This document shows positions 54,901-61,600 of a DNA stretch of 64,000 nt, piece by piece. The stretch comes from Cafeteria roenbergensis (taxonomy: Eukaryota; Sar; Bigyra; Bicosoecida; Cafeteriaceae), in assembly GCA_008330645.1 (NCBI GenBank), contig VLTN01000002.1, positions 1,054,001 to 1,118,000 of the forward strand, written 5' to 3'. The notes below the pieces were generated by a model, which saw only the letters and a program-made list of their open reading frames with translations, ran no database searches and was not told the origin of the DNA. The position numbers and the translations under genes were made by a program. Numbering within the stretch: the first letter of the stretch is position 1; the number at the start of each line of letters is the position of its first letter.

Positions 54901-55032
54901 AGCATTTCTTGCTCTCGCAGCGGGCGAATCCGAATGCGCTGGCGGGTGCCCCACCCGTCAGGCGATGGAAGCCAGTTCCTCGGAGTGGATGCTCGCCAGA
55001 TCATCCACCAGCCACGCGGCACCGCGCGGTAG
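36919..55032 (+). CDS. VPS13B: VPS13B-like bridge lipid-transfer protein, single 18.1-kb exon
   Basis: VPS13 proteins form long hydrophobic grooves that move phospholipids between organelles; VPS13B acts at the Golgi and endosomes. The 6,037-residue frame has no intron. The chorein N-terminus (residues 1-95) resembles VPS13B: LSRYVTNISLDGVGLLGSDI, VLNDLELRVGML, IRLVRGHVQQLRLQIPWASL. Repeating-beta-groove strands recur through the middle (for example VTVSRQQIESLRLLVGAL near 870). CLVHNDTSEPVFVPAPVG near 3,550 looks like the start of the VAB/SHR-BD-type region. The VPS13 C-terminal signature is present: LPRLLGSLDILG near 5,270, DEAFVRQADARAAEG near 5,430, and VWDVGSSIWAGLSGIVVEPI...GVGRGLAGAVTKPL near 5,620-5,660. 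Start ATG 36919 is fixed by the chorein domain. It is about half again as long as human VPS13B (about 4,000 residues); the excess is Ala/Ser/Gly-rich disordered inserts. Confidence 0.88.
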   Translation: MGGLVSSQLRSVLSRYVTNISLDGVGLLGSDIVLNDLELRVGMLGELLPPGAPIRLVRGHVQQLRLQIPWASLMSSPARVWLEGVSVAVRAASPAEVSGQLAAASGAPASTRGAAGRSASGSPEPRALEHAGGSSLHAATGSGDSGGNGPDGARGAAAAEAPALPGSGGWMASALRRVLSSAELRLKGLAVRFIDGDRQAVLLIREAALLNADPWLDWRSGTGASAAEARSSAPARRPAGTAVALRPGARLAFKRLRVGGVLVVVERASGAGAAGIRSTASLGRSRQGSSRQGSSRQGSSRQGSSRQGSSRQGSSRQGSSRQGSSRQGDAGSRARTRARVPSTGVGAAPAESDGHTGSALGRRTDPASAPFSSPVKPRKLHDDRQMTDHAMGSGGTSVGSERQSRRSRSGGSAVLVGMAIAEGDAESGSDDSEAVSEGDSNESHESSALAHADISAFATGEVFAKPTASYARSTSSSAWATSRRSRSGSAASGSAGSSPSARGPPGPDAAVGSPAAPMASASDPAVGGGAAGRSQPMVSVPWLEARMTLRVDDPAASPLHALLPAASPDAWMAAARAVGMADCLPASERQPVEDCDERPRAAAESAGAHARASPRQAPPGQSLERSASQSRMSPAGEGAGSGGFASFWFGGLWDDAADTRELLAGAQRPRTLQELADDGVLPPMGWLAIDGKVSGPRSSSLWGHLQHPALAEIAASHQPRNDNGPSASARPLKPRAVARRSGAPYGTDCDDSGWDSGADSEGPGRRAAAAVATGAAEAHGDEGDDDLVERAPESGSDDPLPVDSLLPAVAPTAAELASRTVGGAADALAEAADPTGGLTGAASSAGVVTSNGRPALLLAAFDVRVPEISVTVSRQQIESLRLLVGALRPAPEEQAPPTAAAAGGAASAAGPQDGAGLPSVDQDTTAPSGTRARVMASPEGDVDNFRRGSAACPKAAPLAGLPTAPVAADHPGCGPDAEPSLRLRAREERQRRRLARARQRAGTSFMAMMLGLEEDEAGLDEGSRDGAPSDSSEDGRSESDCAADQSAVASPGVRAGSAPDSGLHAGGAQLHGDARVQPSASAARQPADSAITLAHLPQLLWTQANVGIIDISLVDDSDGDLSAAAFSAALRQGERPTAASVPCGSPVTPVRSRRAVSRLGAGTAAASDAQAPALPGRAARGPRSLSFHSGASGVSAASPRHRLMWVPVHGIGLVPVDSSKDPSRAASPKECSGPVAADSPSPVVTATAGALKLTSAVWMPGRPWSGLGGAEAPRTRASAGSAPATAHPAKQGIIVDTTASLGFAALGASCEPLVELGTWASPSKPVVPATARDPVTTGPVVAPWAEPRARSGGANLPWVAMRPANSATAGAAAGLFLDHGFEASTSDGRPAGSALSVAVQLSFPSGSLADAEAALERIEGTVGALGGDQGGRQASSAQTLQSALAATDRASRLGMSVAVAVGSGAISAAGTAAAAVNAASSAAAAAAAALDTDAPSPGDARQRSDALQQASASNFNEAVADGPRSALHGGDGRQGFLDSPSGSAFSPLAGATASLASEGSESTIEDPHWESVELSVSASAGHLTVLADNALTGITAAIHNIALPLLVEDVAQVSEGDAAIKESGGRPPQLRLSGAVKCTTIAVGVRLPCEAPTRDLVSTVWATVSNLAAAGKLRQRGVGFERQEVSSMEASAQRLRLSVQHVDSAESVSQQSLLSLRQGAVSGFAAMRANRSSFGSQSAVDSVSLALSARECATLAMAWQQVAALVDAASQGDVPLIGAELPRCSVAAARGSWDRQALRAQIRGLEARLRVHGLLTDSALSGPFDAATFEDGCDSSEAPILPESICASVRVHSVLGDVVAKAPTQEHPASPAVFAASGEATSSPETKTPGLRGGGPDDEGRCTPGVETHMPWLLWPALSGSRQAEKGSSSQAGASGAPVAPLLEPDSDALEVKVRFQDAAHLLDRPKPAMSLLVGALQLDLTPAINWAAASLAAVESLLQCSGPVGNARVGFKPESPAAPVRDAVAPSSVPGPTELPQMARLLGAVADRTRGRELCVFRAGPVTIEAESMQAGEGVPHRVSARVGRVVGTATLAKLLGDAADEAGGATVVRLSRETGISLRTSLRLERLWTAVAPAVATPRREVGPEARRSKRTTVGPDAPPSEALAASLEADITCDLAVAVHGEQADAVRIDGGVCADNVVVVVHTEQLARLVQAPDPSPDVLAGAGGRSQDASSSRHDLLSRLEWNLAIRVKTLEGLIANGGTSVGPGPPAGVLVDLRGRSIAASVAGSATRGLAPSLEPLSEQGSRQWQAVVELTASVGNLEVDSRARAGALQLFRISEGGAQGAAGLAGQAGRGTPRASVTVRALWVEAFNQVPPSLAVTCSFGLGAIKLLLCPQELSELLSPLQRAWPATSPAAQPVTVAQGPASVEHAEVPGPLPPHPQPQLQPPPTSPHRLPVSLSVGFDGNAGQLNVMLLSQRRDATDGWCHAPLATVSVEGLHATTEAGLQGGRVSQRSPPPQALEDSGRATPLAPCGRASTSLSVSRAELQARSHLSDKPEWTQLVRVEGVRAGVDGAAVAIPALGGADQASQSRVPSIASASGSRGAMSLHVRSVFVSADEGGWGVLQSLGGVAAEAGGLTQGVAPTAQALPANTHAASDLLSATWWPSLTCTLQDVTVAGLAGAEVEAQVNARQLAVRILPDSGRSTAEDRTAAAAERDWKRSDLLDRDMGSSPAFALASAEVGDASVAIGRVERDQRRSSAGPTTRKFRVVGRLHAPVGDGGDELSDPSAGGPGFGVAARPCFRLDAQLRLQPSESRGGGERLSVQAASRGLVVEADLSAALEVCLPRAGSGAATTGTARRYLRGNTPTPPRSSSMASARLVVGRVESSTLAALAGAPWEPSACSSVSVASARLMLEPGHAEHGARSHQPALVANGLRASTRLYSPEWPPGQSSASFSVADLRVLVGPELLLQLAAVVGRVGSDGAPLAPPSRHETAPPPEAASITRPLRPVDTALRFLSLAEVASGDGAGQTEVKSVVVGAGAADSSVGGHVEVDLGPGSVATVVDVRSTKPVELPVEAALADGSAPPGSLRQLSELEPDPVLVCVLERLDDVTGLYHPCADLSLTVLWRSMDREVLSEGSADGEDGDVSFGQSSLGFPAFGTGEAAAVRSEDGEERDSMALSECSEEEVRGAASLLRAGGGERRDLFALDGAILQGDGAAPMTALRWLSGASLDIQAGALDDRSAGLGEQGIAQDFRARAAELATGATRASAASGAAAGASADGHWEGPDSGNAASRLGDTHGHASHANGLPRSDRGSDTGAIAAQCWRLQWRLGGRSRSPESLSQQLSEGAATAAQAAIGAQMSRILVLIVKPLSVARPLLVDMFVGRLQASVTLPPDEVSGPGDTVSLQIEQARAVAQDDASLPGARAHATFDAATLKLLCAMTSSVSCPATLTKASVSASIVNQAEARRVPCLAADRTSLAGAAPSTVSVRIASVELAPQVEAHMAATLRFAGAAKRLLSRTPGLCEQFASEQAERAPLMGEAAGCLVHNDTSEPVFVPAPVGTDWAATSIPASAAAATTIVRLRPSGQTGAAPHARKTPTGRPLGAAAPPRPARAASEAAAQGEVCDRSAGQVEADSTRAEGPLVVARNRLCFSAEGGQRFHATWPRCTSSEPRLVPVVSASHGLEGIAGHVSLTHGLDGALHARLLPRVIVVSPAWLQVQVLSPPRAAARSGVASTCGNADARPAASRRLGTGSGGGHGLHVRVAAPLLATDKDGTVTALVCALGGQLTPLRVGVDAAAIGAVGPRLWSAAGDVGEGNGSLEVCLPASAGGHLQVALHVTARLTSLAGALHVLTGRRGLDGGSELLRHPAVVVEITPRLSLKSQLSWPIDATLLSGRRRPGGHESGRSGPQSQGLVHVGLQGQAAATVTGRVVLAARPDATLVLGSCEAGPRWNPGGQATVFRLAGAESGRPPSRAEAAGLPAFVPASRHLSAVASLCRGVSALLRCERWQPHGSCKAGVLSPLRERRRKRALASQEARDSSADRDVTVPAALAGGCSDSDCSDAGSSCERGLADCQSDSDASDSEGGDSPAAGAGRHGPERRGSVVASVTCVVGQTTSAAPVLRSVVPVLRPSGLVAAVAVTSVGVPMVSLGDAPRPAPDSPAPSTATAAVARRAFSARTPAERAAAMPSVSPRGRAEAPPAPAVQGEASCLHGILSVTNRTSASLVLRMAAESEGFAATSSPAQVVHACVEPGRTVSLSALPLRGDPRIQMVAVCGGRIPDSVLPAHCRNVEVEAPGWEALASAVGSGIRWSEPAVGLSPLGPGGATAYGQRRGLLLLGVRRAGGAGAPAAAHGQESAPGLGVVGKFGAPGSAAGEDEPGSRTCSWPASEAMLPNGDVEALPVTTTWRWRAEYATASVADLVVEPLLEVVAGPGPASGMLARRAALCVPPSPHLSDEASLTAPFAVWTRSCESLARAPPVGGRPTPVASACAPVSVTLPAPLRQYGQSEPGRLAPLQVSSVFGGERDVAVSWIALGGAGGEWWSPLPLDVGSLVSDDDCSDVAGSAGFEGGDELSPPPEVVTDGMLGGECGRRRVLQRSSSWLAVPDSAGQSEAEASTLPVPALRSIEVVVQRPCGPSPTHDWLPAVAWADDPQAGAGTATASAGPARLGGGGVSAWFSSWLGTAAAGEPGSRALPDAGTDAAGASRLQAFRDRASARLSAADGHGSGLRARSVFVRRRRVLLVCDGDSPAAPLSLSISGEPRRPWSLAAGDTQPCDALVVGVPVTKVGAPVPIGALLEGQVVRTDPMSLFLLAEAIIARAEEAEPAGRSAAAAGEQVLPVCQGASLTRAVEAPTLLPESTGSASTSSGFASTRELRLAMMAARRVPPPAGQPVHVHSRPAGSWPDTSVVERLRVLCSDTAVPVAVEASSDPSRCADQAPSGAPPAGSDHHGPARSWGVLHSPPGSALVAFIGPNALATSLARDEQAAPLKLRLEVDKVKVLIGSSGRPVACATVRSLGLEAAAAPPRWRQCGAALPPMRPSTAALAASVMHRPGVAANGTPGALELQASLGRATLRVLRDAHLSLCPQQAHNRASLLFRAVLTDRRAGVRRAGHNGTSAGEAEWSLRLLHLLPLVLAASADSSRVRQGVEEVLIPLAERVDSALGSAAAAANAQPVASWTSPAESAVVEFERLSLDPATIEVSLTHADPRFRVAARRAQLRLSACRVEGVMAAAPDLGRLLAAHFIADAVLSLPRLLGSLDILGSLPAWAGAAESSEGLPGSRPTTGSASSNALASAWRRATAAEASELATASSPELRGSASAAATAASADSATAGRRAEARHEAMLAASALVSDAGRIGQPGVGTASTRPSLLRSLVSGSSGLARHGVHAALLGLASVLSSASSNIARLSMDEAFVRQADARAAEGQSGLPSSDSDRDETASVSTGPTSATHDWESLERPERRHARSVSTSSRGPGQLAVVALPPDAWWSLNGDAVVIRAAACDTVCSDGLGLRGADAPGSEPLLAQRAAALASAAAQVADERQPDLQEPLGSLEAPAAEARAGSGVPVDTSGESSPRSESSDPVAEGGDAEAARVPARSRQTIGSAVWDVGSSIWAGLSGIVVEPIRAVSVSPTLASAAAGVGRGLAGAVTKPLSAVASLTAGAARSAAAGLAPRPVAGFHRRQNAGAREAGSPSALGPRVHGTGHAGPISQGGATPRALGPATSGRGRLGAAEHAAGQALLRAQAIPQAAWSDGGLGSARPLAVLPAIVTIADSFQDPARGLRWDAVLVVLGQPSGPRLEQQAVGLALLVRGRGSEQSAGVGDSSCRRTWQAAMQQCTEELAAVATLCKAEEWESWVGSSTDSVLASDGGSAAAAGAGAASAAGAQAAETAGRDMGLHSPGSKRRHGQRPPAVSEGSQLDLLTSRSEHQAPSSLAVTSSLCSELAVMSSSSCREDVIGMDAGVWLCAQLAPTRQTELASISCSRSGRIRMRWRVPHPSGDGSQFLGVDARQIIHQPRGTAR
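37771..37900 (+). repeat. 15-bp coding microsatellite in VPS13B-like gene
   Basis: Eight full and one partial copies of agccgccagggcagc encode a run of SRQGS in a disordered insert (about residues 285-327). Copies are identical, so copy number probably varies between strains. The period keeps the frame. Confidence 0.95.
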
Positions 55033-56565
55033 CTCTGTGGCGTCCGCCTCCGCGGGCGATGAAAATTCGCTCGCGACTGCCCTTGTGAGACGGGCTTGCA
55101 TCCCGTGCGTGGAGAGGGTGGTGGCCCTTGCTGCGTCCTCCTGTGCCAGACCGCTCCCTCGCGCCAGCGCGTGCTTTGAACTTGATGTTGCGCTGTTGAA
55201 GGCATCTTGAGGCGTGGAGCACGCCGGCACGCACACAAACCACGATACCAGCGCCGACGCAGTTGCTGTTGGCCGATTGAGCGCTCAAGGTGAAACCGAG
55301 TGCAGTCACCGCTGCGTTTCCCATGGGCGCCGGCAAAAGAAGCCTGTCCGCACGGGACGCCGCCTGGGATCCGGAGGCATGCGGAGTAGACTGGACAGGG
55401 TTCGCGAAGAATCCCGCGCATTGGAATGGGGTCAGGCCCCTGTGGGCTCCTTTCCATGGGTTTGCTCGCGCGACTTGTCCTGTGACTCTGCCGCGGCTTG
55501 GAATGCTGATGCTCCGCAGAGGTGGATTGCTGTTGCGGCTGTGGAGGCTTTCGCCGTGGCCGTGGAGAGCCCGTGCCAGCTTTGGGCCGTCGAGTTTCTC
55601 TGCGAGTGAACTGCGCGCAGCCGTGCACCGCAACCGCCAGGGAGACTCCCTGATGCTCGTATCAGGCCGACTGCGTCGCTTGCCGGGCCATGAGCGAGTC
55701 CGATGTGAGTTCCACTGCCGAGGGAGGATGCGTGCTGCTTGCTGAACCCTCGGATATGCCAAGCGCAGAGCACCAGCGAGGCAGCAGCGCTGGAGCCCGG
55801 AGCGCTGTTGACCCCCGGGCGGCTTCCACTGCCCGACGCCTGCGGCAGCTGGGCACGCTCGTGCTGACTTCACTCACCCGAAGCAGCTCCTGAACGGCTC
55901 CCGTGCCTCCCCCCCATCGCTGCTTCCTTGTCGGCTGGGGCTGCCCTTGCAGTTCCGCGCCTGACGGGCTGCCGCTGGGCAGCAGCGCCGGCAGCCAGCG
56001 CCGCCCAACGGCGGCCAGGCCTGTGGTCCACCTGCGGTGAAGCCTGCCCTTTGCCTGTGGCCCCGTGGCGCTTGCGGGGGCGCGCCTTTGGCGTGAGACT
56101 CAGAGTCGTCGGCCGCTTGCGGTTTTGGGCTCACCAGTACCGTTCGAGCATTGCCATTGTGAGGCCCTGGGCAGCGCGCCGAACGCAGCCTGCCGCTCGC
56201 GGTGCCGCTGGCCGGTCATTTGCGGGGTCGCCTCCGCGCGGGCGCCGCTCTGCGCCGGGCCTTGCAAGCCGCCGAGCCGAGTCTGCGCTCGCCGTCGCCG
56301 AGTCTGTGCTTCAACTCTGCCGGGGCTGGACCGGCACCCGCGGCACAGCAGCGCGCGCAGCTCCGGTGCTTCTCGCGCGAGGCGCGCTCCGCCTGGCCTT
56401 TCTCGCCGCCTGCAGGTCTGTGGGTAGGCCAGCGGGCCTGACTCCCCTGCCAGAAGGCCCAGGCCGCCGGTCGGGCGCTCTCTGCGGCCGCTGCTGCCGC
56501 GCGCAGTCGCTCACGGCTGGCTTGGCAGCGGGCCTCCTCGGCGACCTGCCCCGTGAGCCCTTGCC
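55033..56565. other. 1.5-kb stretch without a supported gene
   Basis: Several open frames occur on both strands but lack family motifs, and most begin at non-ATG codons. One point of interest is ATG 55690 encoding MSESD followed directly by a GTGAGT consensus donor; this could be a tiny first exon of a downstream gene. The plus frame 55928-56668 is open but is not supported otherwise. The region presumably also holds the VPS13B-like 3' UTR and the next promoter. Confidence 0.4.
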
Positions 56566-58041
56566 ATGGACTGGGTTATCCCCGCGTCGCTTGAGCGCGC
56601 CGACCTGGAGGATGCGGCCGCGCAGCTGGCGGAAGGCTCGAGCTCTGACGACCAAGACTTGCGTCTGATGTGCGGATTGTGCTCGCTTGCGTTGGACGTG
56701 CTCAACGCCTTGACGCTTCGCCACGGGCGGCCGCGCGTCCGTGCCGCCGTGCGCTCAGTGCTCCTGGGGTTGGCGCAAGAGCTGCCTCCGGGGAGCGGGT
56801 CGCCGAGCGCAGGCGAGCGCTTGCAGCGCGCGGCCGAGAGGGCGGCGTCGCCGTCGTACCTCGCCATCACTGCCGCCAACTGCGTCCCGGCCGTTCTTCG
56901 CGCGCGGGACTTGCTGGAGGAGGTTGACCCTGCGGACGGGGAGGGTGCTGGGCTGCAGGGGCTCGCGGAGGCAGCCTCGGCGATGGCGGCGGGAGCGAGT
57001 GCAAGCGCGACTGCGCATGCGCCGGCGCCGGCGGTTGCGCCTGCGACCCCTGATCGCCGCCTGAGCGGCAGCTCGGGCGCCGACCACCGGCCAGCAAGCG
57101 CGGGCATCGTAATGCTTGGCAGCCCTCTTGACTCGAGCTTCGACGAGCTGGACAGCAGCGGCGCTCGAGAGCGCGCGGCAATGGGAGCTCGTGCGCGGGT
57201 CAGCGACTCGCCAGAGTCGCCGACGACGCCCCCGCGGCCGCCATCCAGCTCCCCCACACGAGAGGGCGCCGTCATTGCGAGCTCCCGGATGTCCCCCTCG
57301 GCGCGCGGCTGGGGCGCGGAAATCCCAGACTCCGCCGTGGGCGTCCGATGGCCCGGCCCTCACGAGACCGAGGCTCGTGCCTGGCGGGCCACGGCGGGAC
57401 CTGGGGCGCGCGGCGGCGAGCCCTACAGGGAGGCGGGCGGCCTCCTGGGCGCGAGTGGCTCCACGGGCCGCAGCGAGTCCGTCCACCGGGCAGCGTCGCG
57501 CTCACCGTCGCCCGCGCGGTCGAAGCGGAGCAGCCTCGGGTCTGTGGGCGCGCACCACCAGCGGCGGCTCCCGATTTTCGGGGACGGCCTGATGCGGCGG
57601 TCGAAGCCCGGCACGCGCGAGTACGAGATCGAGATGGCTGCGGAGCGACGCCGGCGCATGCTCGACTACGGCAACGCTCGGTCACGCGCCGCCGGGGAGG
57701 GGGACATGGAGCGTCACGTGGCTGGCGAGCACTGGGGCCGAGACGCGGGCCGGGCGCGCGCCCGTTCCGGCAGGGGGACCGGGCCGTCCTCCACAAGCGC
57801 GGCGCAGCGCCGGGGACGGGCACCCAGAGCGCTCGGGCGAGTGGGCACCACCGCAGGCGGCGAGCGCCCAGTTCCCGACGGCAGCTTCATGGAGCAGCTT
57901 CCAGGCCCCGCGGGGAGGCCGGCAGCGCGGAAGCTGCCGGTCTCAGCGACGGCGCGCATCGTCACCGCCCGGCAGGCGCAGCCCGCTGGGGCCTCGGAGG
58001 CTGCGACGCCAGACCCTTCTCGCGCGGGATCGCACGAATAG
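56566..58041 (+). CDS. Unrecognised protein: helical N-terminus, Arg/Ser-rich disordered tail
   Basis: ATG 56566 is preceded in frame by TGA 12 bp upstream (56554-56556), which supports this start unless an exon junction intervenes. The protein has 491 residues. Residues 1-130 are predicted helical and fairly hydrophobic (RLMCGLCSLALDVLNALTLR, VRAAVRSVLLGLAQELP, SYLAITAANCVPAVLRARDL), suggesting an alpha-helical repeat or bundle. The rest is rich in Ser, Arg, Gly and Ala, with a conserved-looking KPGTREYEIEMAAERRRRML segment near residue 345 that could be a short helix. No catalytic motif is visible and I do not recognise a family. Confidence 0.6.
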   Translation: MDWVIPASLERADLEDAAAQLAEGSSSDDQDLRLMCGLCSLALDVLNALTLRHGRPRVRAAVRSVLLGLAQELPPGSGSPSAGERLQRAAERAASPSYLAITAANCVPAVLRARDLLEEVDPADGEGAGLQGLAEAASAMAAGASASATAHAPAPAVAPATPDRRLSGSSGADHRPASAGIVMLGSPLDSSFDELDSSGARERAAMGARARVSDSPESPTTPPRPPSSSPTREGAVIASSRMSPSARGWGAEIPDSAVGVRWPGPHETEARAWRATAGPGARGGEPYREAGGLLGASGSTGRSESVHRAASRSPSPARSKRSSLGSVGAHHQRRLPIFGDGLMRRSKPGTREYEIEMAAERRRRMLDYGNARSRAAGEGDMERHVAGEHWGRDAGRARARSGRGTGPSSTSAAQRRGRAPRALGRVGTTAGGERPVPDGSFMEQLPGPAGRPAARKLPVSATARIVTARQAQPAGASEAATPDPSRAGSHE

Positions 58042-58655
58042 CCGGGAGCTCACGCCACTTCCTTGTGGGGCGTTTAGCTCCCATGCCTTCGCTGCAGCCG
58101 GCGGCGGCAGAACGAGCGCTAAGATTGTGTGCCGCGCGTGGTTGAGTGTGCTCGTGGAGCGGTGGCGGCCTGGCTGGTGTGAAATTGGCGCCAACGCGTG
58201 CTTGCTGGGCTGCTGCCGGGGCCAGGGGGCGCTTTGGCCCCACACGGCCGGGCTGGGCGGTCGCCTTGCAGCCGCAGGGACAGCGACCACGGGGCTCTGC
58301 AACGACTCGGTGTTTGTTGGTTCGCAATCGCGTCGCCGGTCGGGCGCCATGCACACGCGGCACCCTCCGCCCTTGCCGCAACGCCTTTGCACCCAGCGCG
58401 GGGCTCGGCACTGGTCTCGCTCCGCGCGAGCGAGCGCGGCGCAGCGGCCATCGCAAGGCGTTGCGCATGGCAGCAGCTCGCCGAGAGGGCTCCGCCGTTT
58501 CTCGGCCGCAGTCCGGCCCCACGAGCCGATCGCTGGGAGTCCGGGCGGGGGCCGCCCCGTCCGTCCCAGCGGAGCGCCATGCACCAAGCCCGTTGACGGA
58601 TCGACATTCCCGTCGCGCGGGAGGCGCCGTGAGCAGAGAGTCTGTGCAAGCAGCA
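58042..58655. other. Intergenic spacer
   Basis: A 614-bp spacer between two same-strand genes, with no coding signal beyond chance open frames. It contains a GTGAGC near 58630 and a CAG just before ATG 58656, so a 5' UTR intron is possible. Confidence 0.4.
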
Positions 58656-61600
58656 ATGCGCCGTCGCGGCTTTGCCTCCAGCTCCCCCGACAGCTCCGGC
58701 CGGGAGGGCCGTGGCTCGGAGCAGCGTCGGCCCGCAACCTCGGGGATGGCTGGCACGCTGTTCTCCGACGAGGGCGCGCTGGCCGACCTGGTTGCGGACG
58801 TGGAGCAGCAAAGCGCCCCGCCGTCGGAGCGCTCCGACTCCGAGAGTGGCATCGACATGGCGATGCGGGCCGAGCTGAGCTCGCTCACACAGCAGCTGAT
58901 TCACGCCGGCATCGGGTTCACGTTCGACCCTGGGCTCATGGGCGCCGAGGAGGGCTGGGACCCGCTGCTGGAGCCGGCGTTTCCTTGGGACGCGGTGGAG
59001 GCTATCAGCGCACCGGAGGAGCCCGCCGAGGCGGGAGCTGGCCGGGACAAGGCCGAGGAGCCGGAAAGAAGCGCTGCATTGTCTGGCCAAGGCGTCGAGG
59101 ACGAGGGGGCGGACGCTGCTGGCGTGGGCGCCGGCGCAACGGCCGCTGACAACGACTCGAGCGGAACCAACGTCACCGAGGCCGGAAGCGGGGACGAGGA
59201 CAAGAGCGAGGCCAGCGACGAGGAGTCGGCGGCGGCCAGTTCGCAGCGAGACGGCTCCAGCGGCCTCCAGTCTCCGCGCTCCATGCTCAAGGGCCGCTCT
59301 GGCGACCTGGCCACCGTGGCGGAGGAAGGCGGGGCCGGGACGTCGCCCGCGCGGCGCGGCGCCGAGGGCCGCCTGGAGGGGCTGCGCCCGCCCAACGTCA
59401 TCACCCAGCTGAGCCCTCGGCCCGACGGCGTGTCCCCCGCGGTCTCGGGCGACACGAACGACTCCGGGGCGCTGTCGCGCCGCGCGCCAGTCGCGCTCTC
59501 GGCCTCTGGCGCGCGTGCAGCGACAGGCTCTTCCTTCGACAAGCAGGGCGGCGTCGTGGACCTGTCTGGGGCGAGCGGGCCCCCTCCCGGGGTCGGCCCA
59601 ATCGTCGCCGACGCAGGGACTGGCCGCGCGGAGGCCGACGCCAGCGCGCCAGCGTCGCCCGGACCGCAGGCCATCCGCCGGTCGCGCACTTCGGTGCGCT
59701 CGCGCCCAGGCGGCCGCCGTGACTCGGTGGAGCTGGGAGCGACGTCGCCGACGCGCGCGGGGCGCAGCCCCAAGCCAGTAGACGGCGGAACGATTGTCCG
59801 GTCCCAGACCGCGACGTCGCCGCGGGGCCGGCACTCGAGGCAGGCGACTGCGCCTGGAAGGCCGATTCGCAGGCCTACAGGCGCGGCAACGCCGCTTGGC
59901 CGCAGCAGCGCGATGCAAGGCCTGGGCGCTGCCGCAGCGGCGGGCACAGGGTCGCAGCGGTCCCTCGGCGCGGCCGGGTCAGCCGCGCCCCGCGCCAGAG
60001 CGACCACAACGCGGGGGCGCACCCGCGGCTTCTCGGGGCTGACGAGCAGCGGGCCCGACGTCGGCAGCGCCCCAAGCGTGGCGAGTTCAACCAGGCCCCG
60101 CGCCCGGCCGCCTCTGAGCAAGGCCGACTCGAAGGCAAGCCGCAGCAAGGCGGCCAAGGCGAAGCGGAACGAGCGGAAGAGGGAGGCGGAGCGCCAGCAG
60201 GAGGCCCGCGAGCGCGAGGGCATGATGGCGGAGGAGTGGGTGTCCGCCAGGGCGAGCTGGTGGGGCTCGTCCTCCGGGGACGGCAAGTGGAAGACGGTGC
60301 GCGTGTTCATCAGCTCCACCTTTGGGGACATGATGGGGGAGCGCGACGCGCTCACGCGGAACGTCTTCCCGCAGCTCAACTCGATGATCAAGTCTCGCCG
60401 CGTCAGGTGCCTGCCAGTCGACCTGCGCTGGGGCCTCTCCAGCCTCGACACGTCCGATGAGGGGCTGGGCGCTCTGGAGCACTGCCTCCTGGAGATTGAG
60501 GCCAGCAGGCCCTTCTTCCTCTACCTCGCCGGCGACCGCTACGGCTGGACCCCGCCGACGTACCGCGTTTCCGACGACCCTCGCTTCGCCTGGTGCAAGT
60601 CGTTCGAGGCCGGCCACTCCATCACGGACCTGGAGGTGCAGTCCGGGTTCCTCCGCAAGCCGTACACGCCGGTGCACGCCTGGATGTACCGCCGCCGGCC
60701 AGACTTTCTCGTGGACGTTTGCGACGAGGACGAGCAGCGCATGTTCCAGTTCGACTACGCGGCAGGCGGTCCCGAGGAGCGCATGCAGCGCGCCCTGTGG
60801 CGGGACATTCACGACCACCCCTTTGCCAAGACGCGCGACTACAGCTGCGTGTACGGCGGCAAGGACGAGGAGGGCAAGCCTCACGTCCGGGGCCTGGAGC
60901 AGTTCGAGCGCGACGTCCTCCACGACATTTACGAGTCCATCTGCATGGAGTTCCCGCCGCCGCCGCCGCCCCCGAGCCCCCTGCACGTCGAGCGGGCGTT
61001 CCACGACCACTTCGTGCAGCAGCGCGCGGCCAGCTTCATCGGGAGGCAAGGCATCATCGACGTCCTCACGGCGCACGCCAACGGGGACTGCTCCGGCTCG
61101 AGCCTCCCCTTCGTGGTGGTTGGCGCCCCAGGCAGCGGCAAGACGAGCCTCGTTTGCAAGTTCGCAAAGCAGTACTCCGAGGCGGCGGGACCGTCGGCCG
61201 CCACGCTCGTCGTGCACATCGTTTCGGCGTCGCCAACGTCAACGGAGATCCGGGAGGTGCTCCTTCGGCTCTGCCACGAGCTGGTCGAGTGCCTGCAGCT
61301 GGACTGGGACCCGGCAAACGACTCTGCCGACTACCAGACGGTGAAGGAGCTCTTCGCGGAGACGCTCAAGATGGCAGGGCGGGAGGCCCTGGCCAGGCAC
61401 TCCCGCGTGCTCGTGGTGATGGACGCGATCAACCAGCTGAACCCGTACAACGGGGCTCACATGGTGGACTGGTTCCCGCTCTTCGCGCCGCCGGGCGTGC
61501 GGGCTGTGCTCTCAACAACCCCGGAGTCGGCGGCCCTCACTGCCCTGCAGCGCCGCGACCCGCCGCCCAAGCAGCTGACCGTGCCCGGCCTGAGCGAGCC

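Noticed and set aside
55001-55873. 290-residue minus-strand frame just past VPS13B
   Set aside because: It overlaps the end of the VPS13B-like ORF antisense, has a mixed composition with no motif, and no intron or start evidence.
58119-60451. Long minus-strand open frames (599 and 516 residues) over the NACHT gene's 5' part
   Set aside because: The plus frame leads into DUF4062 and NACHT motifs; the antisense frames are low-complexity shadows of the Arg/Ser-rich region.
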